A program made the translations under genes and the position numbers. The notes below the pieces were generated by a model that searched no databases, was not told the DNA's origin, and worked only from the letters and a program-made list of their open reading frames with translations. A stretch of DNA of 12,677 bases, from the NCBI GenBank assembly GCA_903837255.1, contig CAILTZ010000637.1, positions 1 through 12,677 of the forward strand, given 5' to 3'. Shown here in pieces: positions 1-7,558 of this stretch (positions within the stretch are counted from its first letter, which is position 1; each line of letters opens with the position of its first letter). Source of the stretch: an uncultured Pirellula sp. (GTDB lineage: Bacteria; Planctomycetota; Planctomycetia; Pirellulales; Pirellulaceae).

Positions 1-530
1 AGAGTGACACACAGAATGCCAACATCGAGTCGATCGATCCGGGCAGCTGGGCGGAAAATCATGGCGTGCAATCTGGACAGACCCTCGATTCGCTCCAGAT
101 AGGGATCGTGCCCCAAACCCCAGCCGAGCAAGCCGAGGCGGTTCGCAATCATATGCCTCCAGATTTAGAGGGGTTGGTAAGAACCGACCAAGTCCGCATG
201 GTCGTGCGCGATCTTCCCAACAAAAGCCTACCTGTGCATCCCTCGCAGATCTATGCGTCGCTGACCGGCTTTCTGCTTTGCTTCTGGAGTCTGAGCATCC
301 CGAGGTGGATCCAGCGCCCTGGATTGGTCTTCGGATCCGGATGGTTAGTCTACGGAATTTTGAGATTCCTCGAGGAAATCGTCAGGGTGGACGAAGGAGG
401 CCAGTTCGGCACCGACCTGAGCATCGCGCAGTGGGTCAGCATCGTCGGCATCGTCTTCGGCTCGATCTTAACGGTCTATTCGCTGGTGCGCTCCCAAACC
501 AACTGCACCCCAGTGACCACGCCAACGTAA
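1..530 (+). CDS. lgt: Prolipoprotein diacylglyceryl transferase, C-terminal part (5' end outside window)
   Basis: Lgt is the inner-membrane enzyme that moves diacylglycerol from phosphatidylglycerol to the lipobox cysteine of prolipoproteins, the first step of lipoprotein maturation. The frame is open from base 3 to a TAA at 528-530, so the N-terminal half, with most catalytic residues, is missing. The visible part has the late Lgt block HPSQIY (codons from 237), a hydrophobic helix, then YGILRFLEEIVR, which matches the GYGAFRIIVEFFR segment of E. coli Lgt containing the essential Arg, and finally QWVSIVGIVFG, matching the last transmembrane helix. Before HPSQ lies a soluble insert; its start (IESIDPGSWAENHGVQSGQ, about 24-80) resembles the carboxylate-binding and GD-loop region of PDZ domains. 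A GTG at 66 is an internal codon rather than the start. The next gene is 39 bp downstream on the same strand. Confidence in Lgt is high; the PDZ-like reading is inference. Confidence 0.88.
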   Translation, partial: SDTQNANIESIDPGSWAENHGVQSGQTLDSLQIGIVPQTPAEQAEAVRNHMPPDLEGLVRTDQVRMVVRDLPNKSLPVHPSQIYASLTGFLLCFWSLSIPRWIQRPGLVFGSGWLVYGILRFLEEIVRVDEGGQFGTDLSIAQWVSIVGIVFGSILTVYSLVRSQTNCTPVTTPT

Positions 531-569
531 TTTGCCCCGAACCAAGAACCATTCGATCCGACGCCAACC

Positions 570-2027
570 ATGCACGTCCTTACCAAACTTTCCTCACTCA
601 AAACTCCGGAGTTGTTTCTTAAGCACGTCGAGTCCCTGGGCATCGATATACCGCTTGATACCCACATTCATCAGCTGACGGACAGTCCGCTGATGAATTC
701 GCTACGGTGGAATAATCGCACGATCGGAAATAGGATCGCTGTCCAGCCGATGGAAGGTTGGGATGGAACGACCAGCGGCGGAATCAGCGAAGCGATGATT
801 CGTCGTTGGCGACGCTTCGGCGAATCGGGGGCTAAACTGATCTGGGGTGGCGAAGCGATGGCGGTGCGTCCAGATGGCAGGGCCAATCCCAACCAACTGA
901 TCTTGATCGAGGCCAACCGTGAGGGAATAGGGCAACTGCTCGCTGCGTTACGCCAGTCCCATCGCGAGCATTGGGGAAAGACCGACGACTTGGTGATAGG
1001 CTGTCAGCTGACCCACTCGGGCCGCTTCTGCAGACCCAACGACCACCATCGATGGGAACCGCGTGTAGCGCACAGGCATCCGTTGCTAGACAGCAAGTTC
1101 GGAGTTACCGAGAGCTGTTTGCTCACCGAGCAAGAGATCCTGGGTTTAATCGACGATTATGTCCGAGCTGCGAAACTAGCCCATGCCATCGGCGCCGACT
1201 TTGTCGACATCAAGTGTTGTCATGGCTATTTGCTGCACGAATTCTTATCGGCGAGAACCCGACAAGACGCGTTTGGTGGCAGCCTAGAAAATCGAGCAAG
1301 GATCGTCCTCGAGATCATCCAAAGAATACGCAAAGAAGTTCCCGGTTTAGGCATCGGGGTCCGCCTCAGCGCCTACGATTCGATTCCCCATGAACCAAAT
1401 CCCGAGACGGCCAACGACAGCAAACTTGGGCAAGGCCGACCTCGTGCACATGATCATTTGATCCCCTATCAATGGGGATTCGGGATGAATATCCAGCGAC
1501 CTACCGAGGTCGATCTTACCGAACCTTTGCAGTTCATCCAGTGGATTCGAGGCGAGGGAGTCGATCTTCTAAACGTCACGGCCGGGAGTCCCTACTATAC
1601 CCCTCACATGCTTCGACCGGCAGCTTTTCCTCCGTCGGACGGCTATCAGCCGCACGAGGATCCGCTCTTGTCGGTGGCCAAGCATTTCCATGTCACCAAG
1701 CAGATCAAGCAGGAGAATCCCGGTCTGTTGGTCGTTGGGTCCGGATATTCGTACATGCAAGAACATCTGGCTGCATCGGCGGTCCACAACGTGCGAGTGG
1801 GTTGGACCGATTTTGTCGGGATCGGCAGAACGGTTCTTTCCTATCCCCAGGTTCTGACCGACGCAGTTTTGCAAGGGACATCGCAGCGTAAGCTCATCTG
1901 CCGAACCTTTTCCGATTGCACCACCGCACCGAGAAATGGTTTGCCCTCGGGCTGTTACCCCTTGGACGATTACTACAAGGGTACCGAAACAGCCGAAGCG
2001 GTCAAACGCATCAAGAGCACGTTCTAG
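570..2027 (+). CDS. NADH:flavin oxidoreductase, Old Yellow Enzyme family
   Basis: An FMN-dependent TIM-barrel oxidoreductase of 485 residues, probably cytoplasmic, reducing activated C=C bonds with NAD(P)H; the substrate cannot be inferred. The barrel begins near residue 42 (NRTIGNRIAVQPMEGWDGT), continues with GAKLIWGGEAMAVRPDGRANP, and has the family block CCHGYLLHEFLSARTRQDAF followed by GGSLENRARIVLEII near residues 215-250. Late phosphate-binding elements include LLVVGSGYSY and DFVGIGRTVLSYP. The ~40-residue N-terminal extension before the barrel (LKTPELFLKHVESLGI) looks like real protein, so the ATG at 570 is preferred although no clear Shine-Dalgarno sequence precedes it. The C-terminus has CRTFSDCTTAPRNGLPSGC, reminiscent of the [4Fe-4S] region of FadH-type dienoyl-CoA reductases but with only three cysteines in altered spacing. 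No second FAD/NAD domain follows. It may be co-transcribed with lgt, but no functional link is evident. Confidence 0.88.
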   Translation: MHVLTKLSSLKTPELFLKHVESLGIDIPLDTHIHQLTDSPLMNSLRWNNRTIGNRIAVQPMEGWDGTTSGGISEAMIRRWRRFGESGAKLIWGGEAMAVRPDGRANPNQLILIEANREGIGQLLAALRQSHREHWGKTDDLVIGCQLTHSGRFCRPNDHHRWEPRVAHRHPLLDSKFGVTESCLLTEQEILGLIDDYVRAAKLAHAIGADFVDIKCCHGYLLHEFLSARTRQDAFGGSLENRARIVLEIIQRIRKEVPGLGIGVRLSAYDSIPHEPNPETANDSKLGQGRPRAHDHLIPYQWGFGMNIQRPTEVDLTEPLQFIQWIRGEGVDLLNVTAGSPYYTPHMLRPAAFPPSDGYQPHEDPLLSVAKHFHVTKQIKQENPGLLVVGSGYSYMQEHLAASAVHNVRVGWTDFVGIGRTVLSYPQVLTDAVLQGTSQRKLICRTFSDCTTAPRNGLPSGCYPLDDYYKGTETAEAVKRIKSTF

Positions 2028-2050
2028 CACGTTCTAGCACGTTCTAGCAC
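2021..2050. repeat. 10-bp tandem repeat, three units, across a stop codon
   Basis: GTTCTAGCAC occurs three times head to tail, preceded by a partial unit (GCAC, 2017-2020). The first unit contains the TAG stop of the oxidoreductase gene (2025-2027), so each later unit repeats the last codon and stop. This looks like recent slippage or local duplication of the gene end. Confidence 0.95.
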
Positions 2051-2140
2051 GATCTGTCTGATCCGTCTGATCCGTCTGATCCGTCCGCTCCGTCTGATCC
2101 GTCCGATCCGTCCGATCCGTCTGATCCGTCTGATCCGTCT
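2051..2140. repeat. 9-bp tandem repeat array, ten units
   Basis: Ten contiguous 9-bp units of consensus GATCCGTCT fill 2051-2140 exactly. Variants are GATCTGTCT (first unit), GATCCGTCC (three units) and GCTCCGTCT (one unit). The array fills the gap between two convergent genes and ends 4 bp before the stop codon of the minus-strand gene. On the minus strand one frame reads as repeated Gly-Ser-Asp, but it is not the frame of the neighbouring gene. There are no spacers, so this is a minisatellite and not a CRISPR array. Confidence 0.95.
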
Positions 2141-2143
2141 GAT

Positions 2144-3934
2144 CTACTTAGGCGCAGTTTCGTGTGTGCGGAAATCGTCAAAGGATATATGGCCCCAGGA
2201 ACCTCGATTCTCGTCGACGAGCCGAATCCGGATCGCTCTGCCGTTCCAAGCCGCCGCGTCCACAACCACACGCTTGAGACTGTCGTCGTTCTTGCCATGC
2301 TCGGTGTGGAGCACCTGGCCACTTGCCGCATCCATCAGCTCGACGCGGGTCTCTTTGGACTCGCCCCCGCCAATCAAGAACGACAACCAGCCATGCTGCA
2401 TGACAAACGCTCGACTGGTCATCGTACCCAACGCATTATCAGTACCGACCTCAGAGGACCCGATCCAGTACTCGCCTTGCTGATGTATATTAGATTTGTT
2501 GCCATTCCCGGCTGGATTGTGAATGGGCTGATTGAAGAAAGCTCCTCCCCGAGCCTCCCAATCGATGCTCGAACCATTCTCAAATTCCATATTCATCGCT
2601 TCGGATTCCGACCAAGCCGGACGGAAACCTCCTAGATCATCTTTTATCGCAATCGACTTGGTCGCCACGGCACCCTGGCTATCTCGCGGATGGTTCGAAT
2701 GGACGATTCTGCTCGGCGGCGTCTGAGTAAGTAGATGAACCCCTCGTTTGCTGACCGACAGGACGTCGAGCTTACCGTCCCGGTTGGCATCCTTTACCGT
2801 CACCTGAGTCCCCACGCCACTGTCATCGTGGATAATATGCGGCTCGAATTTCAGTCCGCCCGCAACCGTCTGCGGCTTGAACCACACCAGCAGCGGCAGA
2901 TCGTTTTCTCCGGGATCATTGCCATTGTGAGCCCAAAATCGTTTGCCCGTGAGAATATCCGGTTTGCCATCCCCATCGATATCGGCGATTTCGACGGCGT
3001 GAAGTTGGGAGATTGCAAGCCCCGACGGAGAGGTCTCGGGCTTGTCGGTCATCACGTCGATTCGAGTCCAGGTGTACTCTTTGCCCCCCGGGCTCTTCTT
3101 GTAAACGGCCAGTCCATAAGCATGAGCAGCCAGCGACGTGACCACTTCGGTCTTGCTATCTCCATCGAAGTCTACGGCGTGCATCTGTGCTCCACCCGGC
3201 CCGGAGAATTCAAACGGATGAAAGACCCACAGCTTATTGGCATCGCTCCCCGGCCCAGGATTCTCCCACCAACCGTTCTTGGCCAAGAGATCCTGATACT
3301 TGTCATCGTTGACATCGCCGACACCGATCCCATGGGTGAAGCGTTGGTAGGGGCCGGGTTCGCTGACCGGATGAAACACCCAAGGCTTCGTCGGGTCGGG
3401 ACCCACGGTGGCGTATCCATACTGACCAGCGGTCGAACAAATCAAATCGGGTTTGCCATCCCCATCGATGTCTTTGAACATCGGGGATTCATTGTCGACA
3501 ACCTCCATGACGGTGAAACGTTCCCAGTTGGCTTTTATTGCATCGGCTTTGCCGGGGTTTCGATACCAATGCGAAGCTGCTCCGGGAAAGCCGACGATCA
3601 GCACGTCAGGATCTCCATCGGAATCGATGTCGGCATCGAAGCCAAAAAAATACTCTGAGTAGCCGTTGATGTTGTAGGGGTTCGACGCAAAGAGCTTGGT
3701 AGACTCCTTAAATTCCGGTCCAAAGAAAATTTGGTATCCGGCTGCGATATCCATCGAACCATCGCCATCGAAATCAGCCAACGTGCCACCTTCGCCATGA
3801 AACAGTTTGCTCAACTTCGTCACGGTCCACTCGATCTCTTGTGCCTCGAGTTGTCTACTGTTGGTGAGGGTTCCTATACCAACCGAGCACAGGCCTAAAA
3901 CGATTGCACGGAAACGTTGAGTGAGAACTCTCAT
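2144..3934 (-). CDS. Secreted FG-GAP/VCBS repeat protein with C-terminal sandwich domain
   Basis: A 596-residue exported protein. A basic, hydrophobic N-terminus (residues 1-32, ending near LEAQ) looks like a Sec signal peptide. Seven Ca-binding-type DxDxDGxxD loops lie near residues 54-62, 102-110, 155-163, 207-215, 255-263, 318-326 and 382-390 (for example DFDGDGSMD, DIDGDGKPD, DANRDGKLD), spaced as expected for a seven-bladed FG-GAP/integrin-alpha-like propeller. Residues ~448-590 form a separate beta-sandwich-type domain with the motifs WLSFLIGGG and VDENRGSWGHISFDDFR, resembling accessory modules seen beside glycoside hydrolases and in planctomycete secreted proteins. No catalytic motif is visible; binding of sugars, polymers or surface partners is inference. 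It starts 74 bp after the DUF1501 gene on the same strand and is probably co-transcribed. The start ATG at 3934 has only a weak AGG upstream, but the signal peptide supports it. Confidence 0.85.
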   Translation of the reverse strand: MRVLTQRFRAIVLGLCSVGIGTLTNSRQLEAQEIEWTVTKLSKLFHGEGGTLADFDGDGSMDIAAGYQIFFGPEFKESTKLFASNPYNINGYSEYFFGFDADIDSDGDPDVLIVGFPGAASHWYRNPGKADAIKANWERFTVMEVVDNESPMFKDIDGDGKPDLICSTAGQYGYATVGPDPTKPWVFHPVSEPGPYQRFTHGIGVGDVNDDKYQDLLAKNGWWENPGPGSDANKLWVFHPFEFSGPGGAQMHAVDFDGDSKTEVVTSLAAHAYGLAVYKKSPGGKEYTWTRIDVMTDKPETSPSGLAISQLHAVEIADIDGDGKPDILTGKRFWAHNGNDPGENDLPLLVWFKPQTVAGGLKFEPHIIHDDSGVGTQVTVKDANRDGKLDVLSVSKRGVHLLTQTPPSRIVHSNHPRDSQGAVATKSIAIKDDLGGFRPAWSESEAMNMEFENGSSIDWEARGGAFFNQPIHNPAGNGNKSNIHQQGEYWIGSSEVGTDNALGTMTSRAFVMQHGWLSFLIGGGESKETRVELMDAASGQVLHTEHGKNDDSLKRVVVDAAAWNGRAIRIRLVDENRGSWGHISFDDFRTHETAPK

Positions 3935-3967
3935 GGTGAGACCTATAGTCCTTGGAGTCGATGAATG

Positions 3968-3986
3968 AAAAGGTCCTTCGAGGGCC
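3968..3986 (-). terminator. Weak hairpin plus short T-run between two minus-strand genes
   Basis: On the minus strand the gap between the DUF1501 stop and the VCBS start holds GGCCCTCGAAGGACC followed by TTTT: a short stem with one C/A mismatch and a 3-nt loop. It could be a weak terminator or attenuator within the presumed operon. The T-run is only four bases, so the call is tentative. Confidence 0.3.
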
Positions 3987-4008
3987 GAACAACAACGGTG
4001 AAATCTGT

Positions 4009-5457
4009 TTAACCAAAGAGGGGGGCGATCGCTCGACCTTCGTCGAGCAGATGATAAGGTCGACCTTGCGTATCGGTGGCTTGCAGATCGTTCACTCCGA
4101 CCGCTTTGTAAACAGTCTTGGCGATATCGGCGGGGGTAACAGGGTTTTCTGCAGGGTATTCAGCGTAGCGATCGGTGGTACCGAAGGTCTGTCCGCCACG
4201 GATCCCGCCACCGGCCAGCAGAACACTTTGGCAGTGGGTCCAGTGGTCCCGTCCGGCACCGCTGGTCCCACCTGAGCGAGGATCGCCAATCTTGGGCTTG
4301 CGACCCATCTCGCTAGTGACCATCACGAGGGTTTGATCGAGCAGACCTCGCTGGCGGAGGTCGACGAGCAACCCAGAGAAGGCTTGGTCGAACTCTGGTA
4401 GAAGGTACTTCTTGAGGCACTCAAAGTTATTGCCGTGGGTGTCCCAGGCTCCTTCGCTTTTGCAAGCATCCGCGATGGCTTCGTTCTCTCGCCAAAAGAC
4501 GGTGATGAACGGAACCTGGGCCTCGACCAATCGTCTGGCCAACAGCAAGCTCATGGCATTGACGCTTGAGCCATAGAGGTTTCTGGTCGCTTCGCTCTCA
4601 GTCGACAGGTCAAAGGCTTGGGTCGCTTGCGAGGACAAAAGCAGGTTCAGCGTGCGATCTTGATGCTTCTTCCAATTCGATTCATCGGCGGCACGATCCA
4701 GATCGCGGCGGGCTTGATTGAACCGACCCAGCAGTTCCTTGCGAGATTGGAGTTGCTGGGCCGAGGTCCCGCCGGCGAGCGTCAGCGAGGGGGCTTGGAA
4801 TTGCAGTGGTTTCTCTAGCGAACCATCGACGAAGAGGGGATCGAATTCCACACCGAGGCGAGCGGCGAATTGGCCAGGGCGAGTGTAGGGCGGTTTGCTG
4901 GGCTTGTGGGGCAGCGTGATGGTATTCGGGAGCGACGACCTAGAGGGCGTTTTCTTGGCAACGACGCAGGCCATCGAAGGCCAATCGTCTGCGTAAGGCC
5001 GCCGATCGTTTCCGAGTGACAAAAAAGTAGGATCCGGGACGTGTCCTGTAAGGTTATAGTAGTAGCCAGCGTGGTGATCGTTGGTATTGACGGTAGCACC
5101 GACGGAGCGAACAATCGCCAAATGGTGAGCCTGCTCGGCAAGCTTCGGTAAATGTTCGCAAAGTCGTATACCCGGTGCAGAGGTGGCTATCGATTGGAAA
5201 GGTCCGCGGTACTCCAGCGGTGCGTCGGGTTTCATGTCCCAGGTATCGATGTGGCTTGAGCCACCGCACAGAAAAAACAGGATCACCGATTTGGCTTGTC
5301 CCCCGCTGGCAGTTTCTCCGTTCGCATTTTCCCTATTGGCATTTCCGACGGGCAAGGCGGCTTGGGCCGGTCTCGGGATCCCCCACGGCAATCCGGCGAC
5401 GAGTCCGCCGGAGGCGACCAGGAAGCTTCGTCGATCGAGAGGCTGGAAGCGTTGCAT
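4009..5457 (-). CDS. DUF1501 domain-containing protein with twin-arginine leader
   Basis: A 482-residue member of DUF1501, a family greatly expanded in planctomycetes and related to the alkaline phosphatase/sulfatase fold; its reaction is unknown. From the ATG at 5457 the protein begins MQRFQPLDRRSFLVASGG, with RR at residues 9-10 followed by a hydrophobic stretch ending PRPAQA, a good Tat signal. The body has LFFLCGGSSHIDTWDMKP near the N-terminus, a central helical section, WDTHGNNF, and a C-terminal block TSEMGRKPKIG...GRDHWTHCQSVLLAGGGI with candidate metal-binding Asp and His. The frame stays open upstream to a TTG at 5511, but the Tat motif near the start and a promoter-like element at 5500-5530 favour 5457. 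In planctomycetes DUF1501 genes often sit beside DUF1549/DUF1553 cytochrome-type genes; here the partner is the VCBS gene downstream. The product is probably exported folded. Confidence 0.88.
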   Translation of the reverse strand: MQRFQPLDRRSFLVASGGLVAGLPWGIPRPAQAALPVGNANRENANGETASGGQAKSVILFFLCGGSSHIDTWDMKPDAPLEYRGPFQSIATSAPGIRLCEHLPKLAEQAHHLAIVRSVGATVNTNDHHAGYYYNLTGHVPDPTFLSLGNDRRPYADDWPSMACVVAKKTPSRSSLPNTITLPHKPSKPPYTRPGQFAARLGVEFDPLFVDGSLEKPLQFQAPSLTLAGGTSAQQLQSRKELLGRFNQARRDLDRAADESNWKKHQDRTLNLLLSSQATQAFDLSTESEATRNLYGSSVNAMSLLLARRLVEAQVPFITVFWRENEAIADACKSEGAWDTHGNNFECLKKYLLPEFDQAFSGLLVDLRQRGLLDQTLVMVTSEMGRKPKIGDPRSGGTSGAGRDHWTHCQSVLLAGGGIRGGQTFGTTDRYAEYPAENPVTPADIAKTVYKAVGVNDLQATDTQGRPYHLLDEGRAIAPLFG

Positions 5458-5499
5458 GAGAGGGATCGCAAGCAGGGCAGGTGGGTGGGATATCCCCCA

Positions 5500-5530
5500 A
5501 GTATACACCAATTTATCTGCACCGTGTCAT
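5500..5530 (-). promoter_or_regulatory. Candidate promoter of the DUF1501-VCBS unit
   Basis: On the minus strand a TATACT -10-like hexamer (5500-5505) lies 19 bp after an ATGACA -35-like hexamer (5525-5530). Transcription would begin near 5493, giving a leader of ~35 nt before the ATG at 5457 and excluding the upstream TTG at 5511 as a start codon. The spacing is longer than the ideal 17 bp. Confidence 0.3.
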
Positions 5531-5545
5531 TAAATGGCCAAGGCA

Positions 5546-5577
5546 ATGAAGCAGCCGGGCCATGAAACAGCCGGGCA
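5546..5577. repeat. 16-bp tandem duplication
   Basis: Two adjacent 16-bp units, ATGAAGCAGCCGGGCC and ATGAAACAGCCGGGCA, differ at two positions. They lie in the divergent intergenic region, 36 bp upstream of a second array with the same period. Confidence 0.9.
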
Positions 5578-5612
5578 ACGATTAACCAAACGGTTCATGC
5601 ACCCCGAGCAAC

Positions 5613-5660
5613 ATCGAGTCATTGCGCTATCGAGTGATTGCAATATCGAGTGATTGCGAA
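5613..5660. repeat. 16-bp tandem repeat, three units
   Basis: Three adjacent 16-bp units, ATCGAGTCATTGCGCT, ATCGAGTGATTGCAAT and ATCGAGTGATTGCGAA, share the core ATCGAGT(C/G)ATTGC. The array lies ~90 bp upstream of the ABC permease start and ~155 bp upstream of the divergent DUF1501 start. It may be simple slippage or clustered regulator sites; no known operator was recognised. Confidence 0.92.
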
Positions 5661-5749
5661 TCCCACCAGAAAGCGACAAACCGTTACAATGGGGCCCAGA
5701 TCATCCCTGATCCATCGTCTGTAAACTCGAACCTGGAAGATACTACGAC

Positions 5750-6706
5750 GTGACCGGTCATCGACCATGGCAAAGTGCCTTTGCCCAATACGGCGGATTG
5801 CTGGCTGCAATGATCGTGCTGCTGCTGCTGTTCACGTTTTTTGCCAAAAACTTCCTCACCACGACAACACTTCTGACGATGGCCAACACCATCCCCGATA
5901 TCACGGTCGTCGCCGTCGGCATGACCTTGGTACTCATCGCCGGAGGGATCGATCTTTCGGTCGGTTCCGTGATGGCACTGTCGGCTTCGCTCTTGGGCTG
6001 GCTGATGGTTGATTACAAATTTCCGTTGTGGTTGGCGGCCCTGGGTGCAATAGCTCTAGGGGCTTGCTGCGGGGGACTCAATGGTTGGATCAGCGCCGCG
6101 TTTAGAATCCCTGCCTTCATCGTCACCCTGGGGATGCTTGAGATCGCTCGCGGAGGAGCTTATTGGCTCACCGACTCCAGTACCAAATACGTCGGCTCTT
6201 CGCTCGGTTGGTTCTCTGACCCTATCGGCGGATTGGGCGTCTCGATCTCGTTTTTGATCGCTCTGGCAGTGGTTTTCGTTGGCCAGTGGTTGCTCCACCA
6301 AACCGTGCTAGGTCGAACGGCGGTGGCCATCGGTACCAACGCCGAATCGGTGCGAATGGCAGGCATCCGGACTACCCCTCCACTGGTCTACTTGTATGCG
6401 ATCTGTGGTGGTCTCTGCGGACTTGCGGCTTTGATGCAATCCTCCCGACTATCGACCGTCGACCCGAACTCTGGAGTCGGCATGGAACTCAGTGCCATCG
6501 CTGCGTGCGTGATCGGCGGAACGAGTTTACGGGGCGGCCAAGGCTCGGTGATCAGAACATTTATCGGTGTGCTGATCATCTCGATCCTGCAGACGGGGCT
6601 GTCTCAAATGGGAGCCACTGACCCGATCAAGCGGGTGGTCACAGGTGGCGTGATTATTCTCGCCGTGCTGCTGGACTCGCTGCGGAAACGATCAGAGAAT
6701 CGATAA
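5750..6706 (+). CDS. ABC transporter permease, ribose/sugar type (RbsC-like)
   Basis: A 318-residue polytopic inner-membrane protein of the BPD_transp_2 family, which forms the pore of ABC importers for sugars such as ribose, xylose or galactose; related members carry other small solutes. It begins at GTG 5750 with GGAAGA nine bases upstream. The first hydrophobic segment is ~residues 15-32. Family hallmarks are GGIDLSVGSVMALS (65-78), GGLNGWISAAFRIPAFIVTLGMLEIARGG split across ~108-136, and the cytoplasmic loop for the ATPase, GRTAVAIGTNAESVRMAGI (188-206), followed by AIAACVIGGTSLRGGQGS and a final hydrophobic pair. Length is normal for the family. No ATP-binding protein or periplasmic binding protein gene is adjacent, so partners must be encoded elsewhere. 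Its last 53 bp overlap the 3' end of the opposing hydrolase gene. Family assignment is secure; the substrate is unknown. Confidence 0.92.
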   Translation: MTGHRPWQSAFAQYGGLLAAMIVLLLLFTFFAKNFLTTTTLLTMANTIPDITVVAVGMTLVLIAGGIDLSVGSVMALSASLLGWLMVDYKFPLWLAALGAIALGACCGGLNGWISAAFRIPAFIVTLGMLEIARGGAYWLTDSSTKYVGSSLGWFSDPIGGLGVSISFLIALAVVFVGQWLLHQTVLGRTAVAIGTNAESVRMAGIRTTPPLVYLYAICGGLCGLAALMQSSRLSTVDPNSGVGMELSAIAACVIGGTSLRGGQGSVIRTFIGVLIISILQTGLSQMGATDPIKRVVTGGVIILAVLLDSLRKRSENR

Positions 6707-7541
6707 ACTGGCTGATCTCCTGAAAGACCTCCTGCCGCTCGGGCTCACAGTGCATGTCGTGGTAGAGACCGGGCCACTCGACCCACCTGCAACAATCGTT
6801 GGATCGGCTAGCAAACTCCTTGCTCGCTGAGTGCGATGTGATCCGGTCTTCGGTCCCGTGCATAAGCAGTAGCGGTGTCTTCAGATCGGATGCATGATCG
6901 ACTGCCCACTGCCCAGCCTCGAGCATCGACAGGCCCAAGACGGCCGATACCCTCTGATGAACCAGTGGATCATGGACGTAAGCCGCTACGGATTGTGGAT
7001 CGCGGGAAAGCTCTTTGGGTTTGATCGCCGTCGAGAGCGTAAAGCCAGGCCACCATTTGCCTAGCAATTTCGCGACCGTCAGCTTCCAAGCCGGGGGAGG
7101 AAAGGTGGTGCGAAGCAGCGGGCTCATCGAGATGACCCCTGCCAACTGGTTTTTCGTTTTCAGGGCATAGTTGACCACGATGCTGCCACCGAGGCTCTGG
7201 CCATAGAGAAACACAGGAACGCCCGGATAGGATCGATGGAGATAGGCTTCCAAACGTCCGATGTCGCTTACCAAAACATCGAAATGGGGAAGCGAACCGC
7301 CGGTACGACCGTGACCTCGTTGATCGATCGCAACCGCCGTCGCACCTTGGGAGACAAAATACTCGGCCACATGCTCGTAGCGCTGAGCGTGCTCGCCCAT
7401 CCCATGAACAATCCCCACGATAAATCTTGGTGCCGCATCGCCGCACCAACGACGTGTCATGATCGCAGGCTCTGGAGAATGAGAGCCGGAAGATGCCTCG
7501 GGGATAACCAGATCGTGGACATGCATAGGGGATTGCTCCAT
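6654..7541 (-). CDS. Alpha/beta hydrolase, monoacylglycerol lipase-like
   Basis: A serine hydrolase of the Hydrolase_4 (monoacylglycerol lipase / lysophospholipase) group, 295 residues from the ATG at 7541. The family motif HGMGEHAQRYEHV is followed by DQRGHGRTGG, the nucleophile elbow GQSLGG (Ser ~115), the acid in LLMHGTEDRIT (Asp ~231), and the catalytic His in PGLYHDMHCEPER (~260), which matches the PGxYHExxxE pattern of MGL enzymes. No signal peptide is seen, so it is probably cytoplasmic or membrane-associated. The start is uncertain: a TTG at 7562 overlaps the TGA of the upstream gene as TTGA, an ATG lies at 7541, and a third at 7526 has GGAG nine bases upstream. It is the last gene of the tig-LOG cluster and may be translationally coupled. 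Its 3' end overlaps the convergent permease by 53 bp. Confidence 0.87.
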   Translation of the reverse strand: MEQSPMHVHDLVIPEASSGSHSPEPAIMTRRWCGDAAPRFIVGIVHGMGEHAQRYEHVAEYFVSQGATAVAIDQRGHGRTGGSLPHFDVLVSDIGRLEAYLHRSYPGVPVFLYGQSLGGSIVVNYALKTKNQLAGVISMSPLLRTTFPPPAWKLTVAKLLGKWWPGFTLSTAIKPKELSRDPQSVAAYVHDPLVHQRVSAVLGLSMLEAGQWAVDHASDLKTPLLLMHGTEDRITSHSASKEFASRSNDCCRWVEWPGLYHDMHCEPERQEVFQEISQFIDSLIVSAASPAARRE

Positions 7542-7558
7542 CGATCCGGTGGGACCGA

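Noticed and set aside
2051..2140. Possible CRISPR array
   Set aside because: The units are 9 bp and contiguous, with no spacers and no cas genes nearby.
2735..3658. A 307-codon plus-strand open frame
   Set aside because: It is antisense to the VCBS gene, whose signal peptide, seven calcium loops and C-terminal domain are clear. The plus-strand product has no recognisable domain.
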